A stretch of DNA of 64,000 bases from Macrothele yani (lineage: Eukaryota; Arthropoda; Arachnida; Araneae; Macrothelidae), in contig CM077025.1 of NCBI GenBank assembly GCA_039090855.1, positions 94,034,489-94,098,488 of the forward strand, read 5' to 3'. The notes beneath the pieces are model-generated. The model ran no database searches, had not been told where the DNA came from, and saw nothing but the letters and a program-made list of their open reading frames with translations. Within the stretch, counting starts at the first letter, position 1. Every line of letters starts with the position of its first letter. The position numbers were made by a program, and so were the translations under genes. Positions 54,001 through 64,000 of this stretch are shown here, piece after piece.

Positions 54001-57000
54001 ATCATTCCTTGCAGGATGGTGGCAGTGCTCTGAGGGATTGTCTTCTGATCATTGTTAGAAGAATGGTGGCAGTGCTATGATGCATTGTCTTCAGATCAAT
54101 CTTCGAAGAATATTGGCAGTGCTTTGAGGCACTGTCTTCTGATCATTTTTCGAAGAATTCTTCAAAGAACGGTAGCAGTGCTCTGTGGCATTGTGTTTTG
54201 ATCATTCTTTGAAGAATGGTGGCCAGGGCACTGTCTTCTGATCATTTTTCGAAGAATGGTGGCAGTGCTCTGAGGCTGTGTCTTCTTATCTTTCTTCGAA
54301 GAATTGTGGCAGTGCTCTGAGACACTGTCTTCTGATCATTCTTCAAAGAATTCTTCGAAGAATGGTGGCAGTGCTCTGAGGCTGTGTCTTCCTATCTTTC
54401 CTCGAAGAATTGTGGCAGTGCTCTGAGACACTGTCTTCTGATCATTCTTCAAAGAATTTACCGAAGAATGGCGGTAGTGCTCTGAGGCTGTGTCTTATCT
54501 TTCTACGAAAAATTGTGGCAGTGCTCTGAGACACTGTCTTCTGATCATTCTTCAAAGAATTCTTCGAAGAATGGTGGTAGTGCTCCGAGGCTGAGTCTTC
54601 TTATATTTCTTCGAAGAATTGTGGCAGTGCTCTGAGGCACTGTCTTCTGATCATTCTTCAACGAATTCTTCGAAGAATGGTGGCAGTGCTCTGAGGCTGT
54701 GTCTTCTTATCTTTCTTCGAAGAATTGTGGCAGTGCTCTGAGACACTGTCTTCTGATCATTCTTCAAATAATTCTTCGAAGAATGGTGGTAGTGCTCTGA
54801 GGCTGTGTCTTCTTATCTTTCTTCGAAGAATTGTGGCAGTGCTCTGAGACACTGTCTTCTGATCATTCTTCAAAGAATTCTTCGAAGAATGGTAGTAGTG
54901 CTCTGAGGCTGTGTCTTCTTATCTTTCTTCGAAGAATTGTGGCAGTGCACTGAGATACTGTCTTCTGATCATTCTTCAAAGAATTCTTCGAAGAATGGCG
55001 GTAGTGCTCTGAGGCTGTGTCTTCTTATCTTTCTTCGAAGAATTGTGGCAGTGCTCTGAGACACTGTCTTCTGATCATTCTTCAAAGAATTCTTCGAAGA
55101 ATGGTGGTAGGGCTCTGAGGCTGTGTCTTCTTATCTTTCTTCGAAGAATTGTGGCAGTGCTCTGAGACACTGTCTTCTGATCATTCTTCAAAGAATTCTT
55201 CGAAGAATGGCGGTAGTGCTCTGAGGCTGTGTCTTCTTATCTTTCTTCGAAGAATTGTGGCAGTGCTCTGAGACACTGTCTTCTGATCATTCTTCAAAGA
55301 ATGGTGGTAGTGCTCTGAGGCCCTGTCTTCTGATCATTCCTTGCAGGATATTGGCAGTGCTCTGAGGGATTGTCTTCTGATCATTGTTAGAAGAATGGTG
55401 GCAGTGCTATGATGCATTGTCTTCAGATCAATCTTCGAAGAATATTGGCAGTGCTTTGAGGCACTGTCTTCTGATCATTTTTCGAAGAATTCTTCAAAGA
55501 ACGGTAGCAGTGCTCTGTGGCATTGTCTTTTGATCATTCTTTGAAGAATGGTGGCAAGGGCACTGTCTTCTGATCATTTTTCGAAGAATGGTGGCAGTGC
55601 TCTGAGGCTGTGTCTTCTTATCTTTCTTCGAAGAATTGTGGCAGTGCTCTGAGACACTGTCTTCTGATCATTCTTCAAAGAATTCTTCGAAGAATGGTGG
55701 CAGTGCTCTGAGGCTGTGTCTTCTTATCTTTCTTCGAAGAATTGTGGCAGTGCTCTGAGACACTGTCTTCTGATCATTCTTCAAAGAATTCTTCGAAGAA
55801 TGGTGGTAGTGCTCCGAGGCTGAGTCTTCTTATCTTTCTTCGAAGAATTGTGGCAGTGCTCTGAGGCACTGTCTTCTGATCATTCTTCAAAGAATTCTTC
55901 GAAGAATGGTGGCAGTGCTCTGAGGCTGTGTCTTCTTATCTTTCTTCGAAGAATTGTGGCAGTGCTCTGAGACACTGTGTTCTGATCATTCTTCAAAGAA
56001 TGGTGGTAGTGCTCTGAGGCCCTGTCTTCTGATCATTCCTTGCAGGATGGTGGCAGTGCTCTGAGGGATTGTCTTCTGATCATTGTTAGAAGAATGGTGG
56101 CAGTGCTATGATGCATTGTCTTCAGATCAATCTTCGAAGAATATTGGCAGTGCTTTGAGGCACTGTCTTCTGATCATTTTTCGAAGAATTCTTCAAAGAA
56201 CGGTAGCAGTGCTCTGTGGCATTGTCTTTTGATCATTCTTTGAAGAATGGTGGCAAGGGCACTGTCTTCTGATCATTTTTCGAAGAATGGTGGCAGTGCT
56301 CTGAGGCTGTGTCTTCTTATCTTTCTTCGAAGAATTGTGGCAGTGCTCTGAGACACTGTCTTCTGATCATTCTTCAAAGAATTCTTCGAAGAATGGTGGC
56401 AGTGCTCTGAGGCTGTGTCTTCTTATCTTTCCTCGAAGAATTGTGGCAGTGCTCTGAGACACTGTCGTCTGATCATTCTTCAAAGAATTCTTCGAAGAAT
56501 GGCGGTAGTGCTCTGAGGCTGTGTCTTATCTTTCTTCGAAGAATTGTGGCAGTGCTCTGAGACACTGTCTTCTGATCATTCTTCAAAGAATTCTTCGAAG
56601 AATGGTGGTAGTGCTCCGAGGCTGAGTCTTCTTATCTTTCTTCGAAGAATTGTGGCAGTGCTCTGAGGCACTGTCTTCTGATCATTCTTCAAAGAATTCT
56701 TCGAAGAATGGTGGCAGTGCTCTGAGGCTGTGTCTTCTTATCTTTCTTCGAAGAATTGTGGCAGTGCTCTGAGACACTGTCTTCTGATCATTCTTCAAAG
56801 AATTCTTCGAAGAATGGTGGTAGTGCTCTGAGGCTGTGTCTTCTTATCTTTCTTCGAAGAATTGTGGCAGTGCTCTGAGACACTGTCTTCTGATCATTCT
56901 TCAAAGAATTCTTCGAAGAATGGCAGTAGTGCTCTGAGGCTGTGTCTTCTTATCTTTCTTCGAAGAATTGTGGCAGTGCACTGAGACACTGTCTTCTGAT

Positions 57001-57780
57001 CATTCTTCAAAGAATTCTTCGAAGAATGGCGGTAGTGCTCTGAGGCTGTGTCTTCTTATCTTTCTTCGAAGAATTGTGGCAGTGCTCTGAGACACTGTCT
57101 TCTGATCATTCTTCAAAGAATTCTTCGAAGAATGGTGGTAGTGCTCTGAGGCTGTGTCTTCTTATCTTTCTTCGAAGAATTGTGGCAGTGCTCTGAGACA
57201 CTGTCTTCTGATCATTCTTCAAAGAATTCTTCGAAGAATGGTGGTAGTGCTCTGAGGCTGTGTCTTCTTATCTTTCTTCGAAGAATTGTGGCAGTGCTCT
57301 GAGACACTGTCTTCTGATCATTCTTCAAAGAATGGTGGTAGTGCTCTGAGGCCCTGTCTTCTGATCATTCCTTGCAGGATGGTGGCAGTGCTCTAAGGGA
57401 TTGTCTTCTGATCATTGTTAGAAGAATGGTGGCAGTGCTATGATGCATTGTCTTCAGATCAATCTTCGAAGAATATTGGCAGTGCTTTGAGGCACTGTCT
57501 TCTGATAATTTTTCGAAGAGTTCTTCGAAGAACGGTGGCAGTGCTCTGAGGCATTGTCTTCTGATCATTCTTTGAAGAATGGTAGCAGTGCCCTGAGGCA
57601 CTGTCTTCTGATCATTTTTCGAAGAATGGTCGCAGTCCTCTGAGGCTGTGTCTTCTGAACTTTCTTCGAAGAATGGTGGCAGTGCTCTAAAGCACTATCT
57701 TCTGATCATTCTTCAAAGAATTATTCGAAGTATGGTGGCAGTGCTCTGAGGCACTGTCTTCTAATAATTCTTCGAAGAAT
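51067..57780. repeat. 6.7-kb satellite array with higher-order structure
   Basis: Basic unit ~47 bp (ggtggcagtgctctgaggca, then ctgtcttctgatcattcttcgaagaat). A longer ~59-bp form adds a second TTCTTCGAAGAAT-type palindrome. Over much of the array they alternate as a ~106-bp dimer (ggtagtgctctgaggctgtg unit plus gcagtgctctgagacactgt unit). A rare variant marked ccttgcagga recurs at 52,821, 54,007, 55,339, 56,038 and 57,370, giving spacings of 1,186, 1,332, 699 and 1,332 bp. An earlier 212-bp duplication is visible at 51,341/51,553. No coding potential. Confidence 0.95.
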
Positions 57781-57918
57781 AGCCCGGTTTCGAATAACGG
57801 GTAAGACGAGGTGGTCAGCTTGTCTGCGGCGTATCTCTGTCCCTTCCCTAGATCCCTAAACCTAAATTAGGGAGTCGTGACAGCTTATAACCCTTACAGT
57901 TGCTCATGGTGGTCAAAA
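57781..57918 (+). mobile_element. SINE family A fragment at the satellite edge
   Basis: Starts near the B box (cccggtttcgaataacggg) and continues ctgtcccttccctagatccc, cctaaattagggagtcgtga and acagttgctcatggtggtca. Diverged and lacking the A box. It abuts the last satellite monomer. Confidence 0.65.
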
Positions 57919-58233
57919 CCAAGAACAAGCCAACTAATTTCAACAAGATTTTAAAACAGAAATATAGACTATGTGGTAGCGAAGAAAAAGGTTTATGTAA
58001 AAGACTGTCGAAAATGTACATTATTAGCGAAGGTACACCGCTGTGCAGTAAAATTAACCCAAGAAAAGAGAAGTGAAAATGAATGGAACGTTATTTTTGA
58101 GGAGATTTTAAAATTAATATATGCCGTTCTTTTCTCTCTTCTTATCGGTTACAAAGATCAACTCAGGGACTTATATGAACACTCTAAAGAGGATATTAAA
58201 AACGTATGAAGGCCCACATTTCTTCAATACGAT
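57919..58233 (+). other. Spacer with an unassigned 78-codon ORF
   Basis: The ORF 57,973-58,209 (MVAKKKVYVKDCRKC..) has a CxxC-like spacing (CRKC) and a hydrophobic stretch (LKLIYAVLFSLLIGY). I recognise no family and would not call it a gene on length alone. Confidence 0.25.
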
Positions 58234-58244
58234 AACACCAGATT

Positions 58245-58458
58245 TTTTTTGATTTTTTTATTGGTAGTTTAACGACCACCGTGAGCAACTCAATGGGCTA
58301 TAAGCAGTCGATCATTCCTACTTTAGGGCCACTGGTTCCAGGGAAGGGAGAGAGCCAGTGCCGTAAGACAAACACAACATCCATATCTGACCGGGATTCG
58401 AACCCGGGCCCCTTACGGACGAATGATCAGAGGCCAGCGCCTTAGACCACTGGGCCAC
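58245..58458 (-). mobile_element. SINE family A, copy 4
   Basis: T-run tail at the left, and B-box complement (gattcgaacccgg) and A-box complement (ggccagcgccttagaccact) at the right. The 11-bp target duplication AACACCAGATT lies at 58,234-58,244 and 58,459-58,469. Confidence 0.93.
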
Positions 58459-58469
58459 AACACCAGATT

Positions 58470-58925
58470 CAACACCAGTGCTACTTTTTCAGCGGTACTA
58501 GAGAGCCGATTTGAAGTTGTTTCATACCTTCTGTATAGCCGAAATTCGGCATTCTTTGATTTCTAGGTATCTGCAGCACCAAGAAACATTTCAAAGGAAT
58601 TCACTTCAAATGTGGTGGTGTTCAATCTGCAACGAGTAAAATAGTTTCGGCAACAACGTGAAGAATTCAACAGAAACGGATGCGATAAACTTGTTCAGCT
58701 TTAGCGATGTTGTATCGAAAAAGAAGGCGCTTAAATGAGAAAACCAGAGGTAGATGCCCAACGAAAGCAATCTTGCTGTGCCAGCACTCAAGCCAGGCAG
58801 CCAGCAGTGGCGCAGCACTATATTGCCGCTCTCCAAACGCCAATGAAATGTGTCGGTGGCCACCACATGGGCCAGCAGCGGGCCAACAGTTATCCATCAC
58901 TGGCAGTGGCTGCCTCAAACGGCCC
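58470..58925. other. Region with no firm feature
   Basis: Overlapping ORFs on both strands (58,606-58,972). Part of it may be an eroded upstream portion of the RTE-type fragment that follows, since the reading frame ending at 58,925 is continuous with that fragment apart from one stop. I cannot confirm domains. Confidence 0.35.
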
Positions 58926-59021
58926 TTAAGCGGATCAAGGCAGAAAGTTGTGGAAGAAACTTGAGGAGTCATTCATTCAGCAACGCGTTGATAATAGTTG
59001 AAAATGATGATGTTGATGATC
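58926..59021 (+). pseudogene. 3' end of a second, diverged RTE-type LINE
   Basis: Reads ADQGRKLWKKLEESFIQQRV then DNS-stop, the counterpart of RPLWRKLGETFVQQWIDNG-stop in the main RTE family. It is followed by a tail atgatgatgttgatgat. The short identity plus (ATG)n tail indicates a 3' fragment of another RTE lineage. Confidence 0.75.
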
Positions 59022-59138
59022 AATGTTAACTTGCGCTGAACTAAATGATCCCACATATATTTGTTTTAAGTACAAATGTTGATGAAGTGACTTTTTTTAG
59101 GGCAAACAATCAGCAAAACTTAAACGTTAAGCCCAATT

Positions 59139-59275
59139 ACACCGATGAACCATTACATTATGACCACCTGCCTAATAAGCTGTAGTACCTCTTTTAGCCA
59201 GCAAAACAGCGGCAACGCGCGAAGCATCGATCCGATGAGGTGGTGATAGGTGTCCTGGGTTATCTAGTACCATAA
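59139..59275 (-). pseudogene. Tc1-like element I, 3' end part
   Basis: acaccgatgaaccattacat plus tatgaccacctgcctaata is an element terminus. On the minus strand the adjoining sequence (..PLHRIDASRVAAVLLAKRG) is the C-terminus of a Tc1-like transposase. It is split from the rest (60,818 onward) by insertion of element H. Confidence 0.7.
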
Positions 59276-60817
59276 TACACTGCTGGACAATTGCTAAGGA
59301 CGGATCATAAACGGCTATATAGCGCATAAAAAAGTAAGTGTGGTTGGATGCCAAAGGAAATAAAATAATGTCAGAATGCCAGGACATTACAAGAAAGACA
59401 ATTTATTGTGCTCTGAAATCCAGAAAGCTTTGGAACGTGTTCAAGGGACAAACAGTCCATTTTGTGCAGAATACGTAAACGTGAAAAAAATGCAAATACC
59501 GTCCGCAGGCGTTCCGGCTTAAGATGTCAATACGGGATATGGCCACGATGGAGGGCGATGCAAGATTCCACACGTCGTATCACGCTTTGCACAACATTAA
59601 CAAGCAGCTGTTGGGGTAATTTATCCCATTCCTCTGTCAGTGCACGGATGAGGGTGTCCTTGTTTATTGGAGGGCATTGGCGACCAGCAAGACTCCTCCC
59701 CAAAGCATCCCACACATTTTCAATGGGATTCAGATCTGGAAAACGTGATGGTCATACGAGGCGTTGAATATCCTCGCTCTCAAGACACTCCTGGACATCG
59801 ACTGTTCGATGACATTTTGCGTTGTCGTCCATGAAAATGAATCTATCACCGACAGCACCACGGAACATACAAACATGAGGTAGCAGAACATCATTAATGT
59901 ATCGTTGGCCAGTCATAGTCCCAGTTGGAAGCACATAGAGGGACGTACGGCCATTGATCATGATGCCAGCCCATACCATGACATTACATGTCGGATATCG
60001 GTCCCTTTCCTGTATGTTTGCTGGACAATATGCAGTACCACTATCACGCCAGATCAGTTGTCGTAGACAATCAGACGATAGACTGTATCTACTCTCATCT
60101 GAGAAGAGGACAGCAGACCAGTCGTTATCAGTCCAATTGCGATGTTGATGGCACCATTGCAAACGGGCGGTACGGTGACGTTTGGACAATGGGATGCACA
60201 CAACAGGACGGAGGGCGTATAGTCCTCCTTCATGCAAACGTCTGGCGACAGTTTTTCGGGAGATCTGCTTGCCAGTAGCAGCCATAAACTGATTTTCTAC
60301 CTCACTAGCTGTGCTGCGCCGGTGTCTTTTTTTATATCACTTTGTACCGATCTTCTGCAGGTGTCGTACTGCGATCACGACCTCCCCGTGACGTTTGCTA
60401 CACTCTCCATTTGTTTAAAATGATTTCCAAAGCCTTGTAACAACACTGTGGCTGACGTCGAACTCCCTGGCAACATCTGTTATTTTACGCCCTTCTTCAA
60501 TCTTGCCAATAATACGGCCACGCGTAAAATCATCTAGGTGATGTCGGGAAGACATACTAAAAATTGCAAGTTCGTCAATTGATTCTTTCCCTTTCAACTT
60601 TGCGTTTGAACAACAACGGTCAATACGCGTCAAATCCTTTATATCTCTTATCAGCGCTATGACGTCACGAACAAGTTAGGCAATCCAAAATTTGCATATG
60701 CACAGCACGTCTTACTGTATCCCGCACTTATGCTAATTTCCACATTTTCCTGCCTTCCATTTTATGGTTGCTATCGTTGCTATTGTCATCCGTCCTTAGC
60801 AATTGTCCGGCAGTGTA
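59276..60817 (-). mobile_element. Tc1-like DNA transposon H (complete ends)
   Basis: The inverted terminal repeats are TACACTGCTGGACAATTGCT at the left and the complement of agcaattgtccggcagtgta at the right (60,798-60,817). TA flanks both sides. It is nested inside element I. The length of 1,542 bp is normal. Confidence 0.92.
59527..60555 (-). pseudogene. Tc1-like transposase of element H
   Basis: Starts MSSRHHLDDFTRGRIIGKIE. Helix-turn-helix KITDVAREFDVSHSVVTRLW, then a damaged stretch (60,290-60,415), then ISRKTVARRLHEGGLYALRP, VLFSDESRYSLSSDCLRQL (first aspartate), VMVWAGIMINGRTSLYVLPT and FIFMDDNAKCHRTVDVQECL (second aspartate). After an in-frame TGA where relatives have tryptophan comes FPDLNPIENVWDALGRSLAG with the last glutamate, ending HRGHIPY-stop. 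The catalytic triad survives; one or two frameshifts and two stops inactivate it. Confidence 0.9.
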
Positions 60818-61990
60818 TTAACAGCAGGTCCTCCAGTTTCCATACATTTCAGGGTGGTGGTGATTCAGCGCGAACCCGCTTTTCAAAGTCGAACCATAAT
60901 TGTTCGATTGGGTTCATATCAGGTGAATTTGGAGGCCAGAATATTAACAGAAGGTCACCAGCATGTTCCTCGAACCACTCCTTGACGATTCTGGCAGTGT
61001 GGTATCTTGCATTACCCTGTAGGTAATGGCAATCATCAGCAGGTAGCACAGTTGCCATGAATGGGTGAACTTGGTCCGCAACGATGCTCAGATACCTGAC
61101 AGCTGTCAGCGATGATGCTACTGGGTAATGGGGCCTAAATTGTCCCTAGAAAACATCGCAAACAGATAACACCGCCGCGGTTTGTCTGTTTTTTGGAGGT
61201 TTAACGACTACCGTAAGCAACTCAATGGGCTGTAAGCAGTCGCCCTTCCCTAATTTAAGGTCACAAGTTCCATAGAAGTGAGAGAGCCAGTGTCGTAAGA
61301 CAAACACAACATATATGCCTCACTGGGATTTGAACCTGGACCTCTTTCGGACGAATGATCATAGGCCATCGCTAAGACCACTGTGCCACCGAGGTGGCCT
61401 GGTCTGTTTCGCCTAACAGTGCAGCCAGGTGCCATAGCTTCAGTTCGTAATCGGCGTATCCTCTCCCGGCGGCCTACGTGATGCACCAGGAATCTGGATT
61501 CGTCAGAGCAGACCACTTTCTTCCAATCATCTACAGTCCAATCTCGATTATCTCGGGGGCCCATTTTATGCGTTGGTGGCGATGACGTGCAGTGCGTATG
61601 GGGACCCGGCTGGCTCTTCAGCTACGCAGGCTCATGCGCAGAAGGCTGCGATAAGCTGTGTGCTCTGACACATTGCCCTGATAACAATAGTCGTAGCTGC
61701 TGGTGATTTTTTGCATTTTGTTCCTGCGGTCGCTGTGAATAATGCACGAAAGTCTCCTCTTCCCTGTGGCATCAGTCAGCTGCGGACGACGATTCGTCGT
61801 GTGGCCAATAGGTCATCTGTGCTCCACTTTTGATACGTACTCACTGCAGCGGTACATGAGCAACCCACAAGCTGCGCCGTTTCCTAGATCGTTGTTCTGA
61901 TGCGACGTGTATCACAATTTGTGCTTTATCAAACGCCGATAAATTGGCAGCTTTTTCCATTCTGACTCCTAACACTCCACTAACCGAAAG
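60818..61990 (-). pseudogene. Tc1-like transposase of element I, main part
   Basis: Minus strand from about 61,960: MEKAANLSAFDKAQIV, a helix-turn-helix region in broken frames, then LRMSLRS-like, WTVDDWKKVVCSDESRFLVH (first aspartate) and TEAMAPGCTVRRN. The SINE at 61,192-61,401 follows, then LQGNARYHTARIVKEWFEEH (second aspartate lost: QGN instead of QDN) and NSPDMNPIEQLWFDFEKRVR with the final glutamate. It continues beyond element H at 59,275. Inactive. Confidence 0.78.
61192..61401 (-). mobile_element. SINE family A, copy 5
   Basis: Tail to the left (ttttggaggtttaacg), head to the right (agaccactgtgccaccgagg). The probable 8-bp target duplication GTCTGTTT lies at 61,184-61,191 and 61,402-61,409. 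It inserted in the transposase of element I. More diverged than copies 1-4. Confidence 0.87.
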
Positions 61991-62007
61991 CCAATCCTTG
62001 GGTTATA

Positions 62008-63067
62008 TCATCATCATCATCATCATCATTGTCAACCATTATCAATCCACTGCTGGACGAAGGTCTCCCCAAGTTTCCTCCACAACGGTCTGTCTTGTGC
62101 CAGTCTCCTCCATGTCACTCCCGCATATTTACGAATTTCATCCACCCATCTCCCATGTGGTCTTTTTCTGGGTCTTTTCCTGTCCCTTGGAATCCAATCT
62201 AAAATTTCGGCTGTCCATCTATGGTCTGTCCTTCTGGCAGTATGTCCAGCCCATTGCCATTTCAGGGATTTAACTCTGATCATGATGTCTTCCACTCTCG
62301 TCATTTTTCGGATCCACGAGTTCCTCTTCTTATCTCTCCTGGTTATACCAAGCATGCACCTCTCCATGCTTTTTTGAGTTGTCTGCAGCCTTTGTATATC
62401 CTTTTTAGTTAAGGTCAACGTCTCTGCACCATACCTAAGCACTGGAAGGATGCATTGATCAAACAGTTTTCTTTTAAGACATAATGGCATATTGCTCTTG
62501 AAAATTATGCTGTTTCTTCCAAAAGCTCTCCAGGCAAGTTTTGTACGCCGATTAATTTCTTCATCAGTGTGACCCTCACTTGATATCTGCTGTCCAAGAT
62601 AAACATACGTATCTGTTATCTCCAGTTTTTCTCCATCAATCGATAAATCTTCATTTCTTGTAAAAGCATTGAACATCACTTTTGTCTTCTGAAAGTTCAT
62701 TTTTAATCCCACTTCTTTACTCTTGTCAGCAAGTTCCTGGATCATACTCTGCAGCTCTGATGGGGTAGTTGCAAAAATGACTACGTCATCAGCAAAACGA
62801 AGGTGGGTTAGATAATCTCCATTAATCTTTATCCCTTTGTTTTCCCAGTTCAGTGATTGAAAGACATTTTCCAATGTGGCATTAAAGAGCTTCGGAGATA
62901 TGGTGTCACCTTGTCTCACTCCCTTTCCAATTTTTATGTGTGTTGTATTTTCAAACAGCCGAATCTTTGCACTTGCATTTTCATAGATGTTATTAATAAT
63001 ATTAATGTATGCATCTTCAATACCGCAGGATTTCAGAGCCGTGGTAACTGCTGATGGTTTCACCGAA
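62008..63067 (-). mobile_element. RTE copy 4, 5'-truncated
   Basis: A (TCA)n tail at the left. The 343-codon ORF 62,032-63,063 holds the second half of the RT from just after the motif A region, including the GKGVRQGD block and FADD, to QQWIDNG-stop. The truncation is flush against (TA)n at 63,068. Nearly identical to the other copies; changes include SEGHTDEE, VLRYGAE and KDIQRLQTTQKSM. Confidence 0.93.
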
Positions 63068-64000
63068 TATATATATATATATATACTGCTCTGTGAACTT
63101 CATTTGCGCCACCGTTCGGTCTCCTGGCGCGCTCATTTCTCTAGGCTCCTAATGTAATGGCTTATCGGTGTGTACCTTCCAGTAAAAACTCTTTCTGTTT
63201 TTTCAGGTTTAACTAGCTGGAAAGATTCAGCTTATGTTGCAAACGCGGAAGTGAACTGAGAAGAATACAAAAAAGAATCAAATTCTAACATAAAGAATAA
63301 AAAATTGGGAGGACGGGAATTTCCCGCAAAATGATACAATTCCGATGTAATGCAGATTATCCAATTATATTGCTGAGTCTTCTTAGTACCTCTTAGGAAC
63401 GTAGCAGTATTTTATGTAAATAAAACAAATAAGCAATCTGAAAAGAAACATGAACTATTCCTGTATCCAGAAATTATATAATAACGCTTCCGTCTAAACA
63501 GCATAAAATGAAACGATCGCTATTTATTTCCGAATTTCAATGCACTACTGAAATAGCGTTTTTTTTTAAATGCAGACATCGCAGAATAGGCACAGAAATT
63601 CCACGAGAGATGTAAGGTAAAAAAATCTAACATACCTTATTTCTTTTAAAGAAAATTAATTGTATTGAGAATAATACGTCGAATTGGTAGCCTTGATAAA
63701 TGATCGCCAGGCGTGTGCTTTATAACAACGTAATAACAAAGAAAACTCCTGGTTCGTGAAATGCTCCTGGGGAGACGGGCCTCATCAGTCAAAACTGTTA
63801 TCCTCCTTACCAGACAAAAATAGTAGATACTTTGGGGGCAACGAAAAATTTGAAGTAAAGCCGTGAGATGAATGACTTACACCGGAAACGGTTGCAAACA
63901 GTCGGGAGAAAAAATTGGTCCAGGGCGATCATGCGAATAGAGGACAAAATTGGATGATAGGGTAAATGAGATTCCAACGGCAATATACGAATTCCGAAGC
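63068..64000. other. Spacer, nothing recognised
   Basis: A (TA)n tract at 63,068-63,087, then AT-rich sequence without ORFs, element ends or tandem repeats that I can identify. Confidence 0.5.

Noticed and set aside
51100..57700. Heat-shock elements in the TTC/GAA palindromes
   Set aside because: HSEs need TTC and GAA spaced by two bases; in TTCTTCGAAGAA the spacings are zero or three.
51067..57780. CRISPR-like or coding interpretation of the regular repeats
   Set aside because: Repeats are contiguous with no unique spacers, and the sequence is eukaryotic satellite DNA. The small ORFs here only read through monomers.
57973..58209. 78-codon ORF with a CRKC motif and hydrophobic segment
   Set aside because: Plausible composition but no recognisable family, promoter or homologous copy in the window. 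Not called as a gene.

Overview
This window reads as a eukaryotic, intergenic, transposon-choked stretch of an arthropod genome. A chelicerate, probably an orb-weaver-type spider, is my best guess. That rests on recollection of how common these Tc1-like transposase subfamilies and the RTE family are in spider assemblies; it is inference, not a database result. I found no convincing host protein-coding gene. Almost everything recognisable is mobile DNA, tandem repeat or tRNA-derived SINE.

Left part (1-28.5 kb): a short tandem array with repeated AGGTCA-type half-sites (20-650); an old mariner/Tc1-superfamily gene split by an almost intact RTE-clade LINE (1.5-4.7 kb); a series of decayed Tc1-like transposons (5.3-6.5, 8.6-9.2, 11.4-12.0, 14.0-15.8, 16.3-17.6, 19.0-20.5, 22.3-24.5 with another element inside it, and 26.0-27.6 kb); two tRNA-derived SINE families with clear target-site duplications; a 21-bp minisatellite (18.2-18.7 kb); and two arrays of one degenerate ~150-bp repeat in opposite orientations (9.4-11.2 and 24.5-26.0 kb), the first bracketed by ~178-bp direct repeats.

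Middle part (27.6-48 kb): a Russian-doll locus. A Tc1 element (27,589-28,511 resuming at 47,877-47,970) is split by a ~7.3-kb L1/Tx1-type LINE on the minus strand, with a 10-bp target duplication. That LINE was itself hit by two SINEs, by another Tc1-like element whose removal restores ORF1 in frame, and, in its 3' UTR, by a ~10.2-kb head-to-head pair of Penelope-like elements (RT + GIY-YIG endonuclease). Each Penelope arm carries an RTE copy at the same internal (TA)n tract. The right-hand RTE has an uninterrupted 984-codon ORF and is the only apparently intact gene in the window.

Right part (48-64 kb): a mariner remnant containing a 101-bp snap-back hairpin; a 6.7-kb satellite (51,067-57,780) of 47/59-bp monomers arranged in ~106-bp dimers and a 1,332-bp higher-order repeat; more SINEs; nested Tc1 elements (59.1-62.0 kb); and a fourth, 5'-truncated RTE (62.0-63.1 kb).

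The elements do not form a pathway. The order of nesting gives a relative chronology: Tc1 hosts first, then the Tx1 LINE, then SINEs, Tc1 and Penelope, and RTE most recently. Coordinates of decayed elements are approximate unless terminal repeats or target duplications are cited. Divergences quoted are by-eye estimates.
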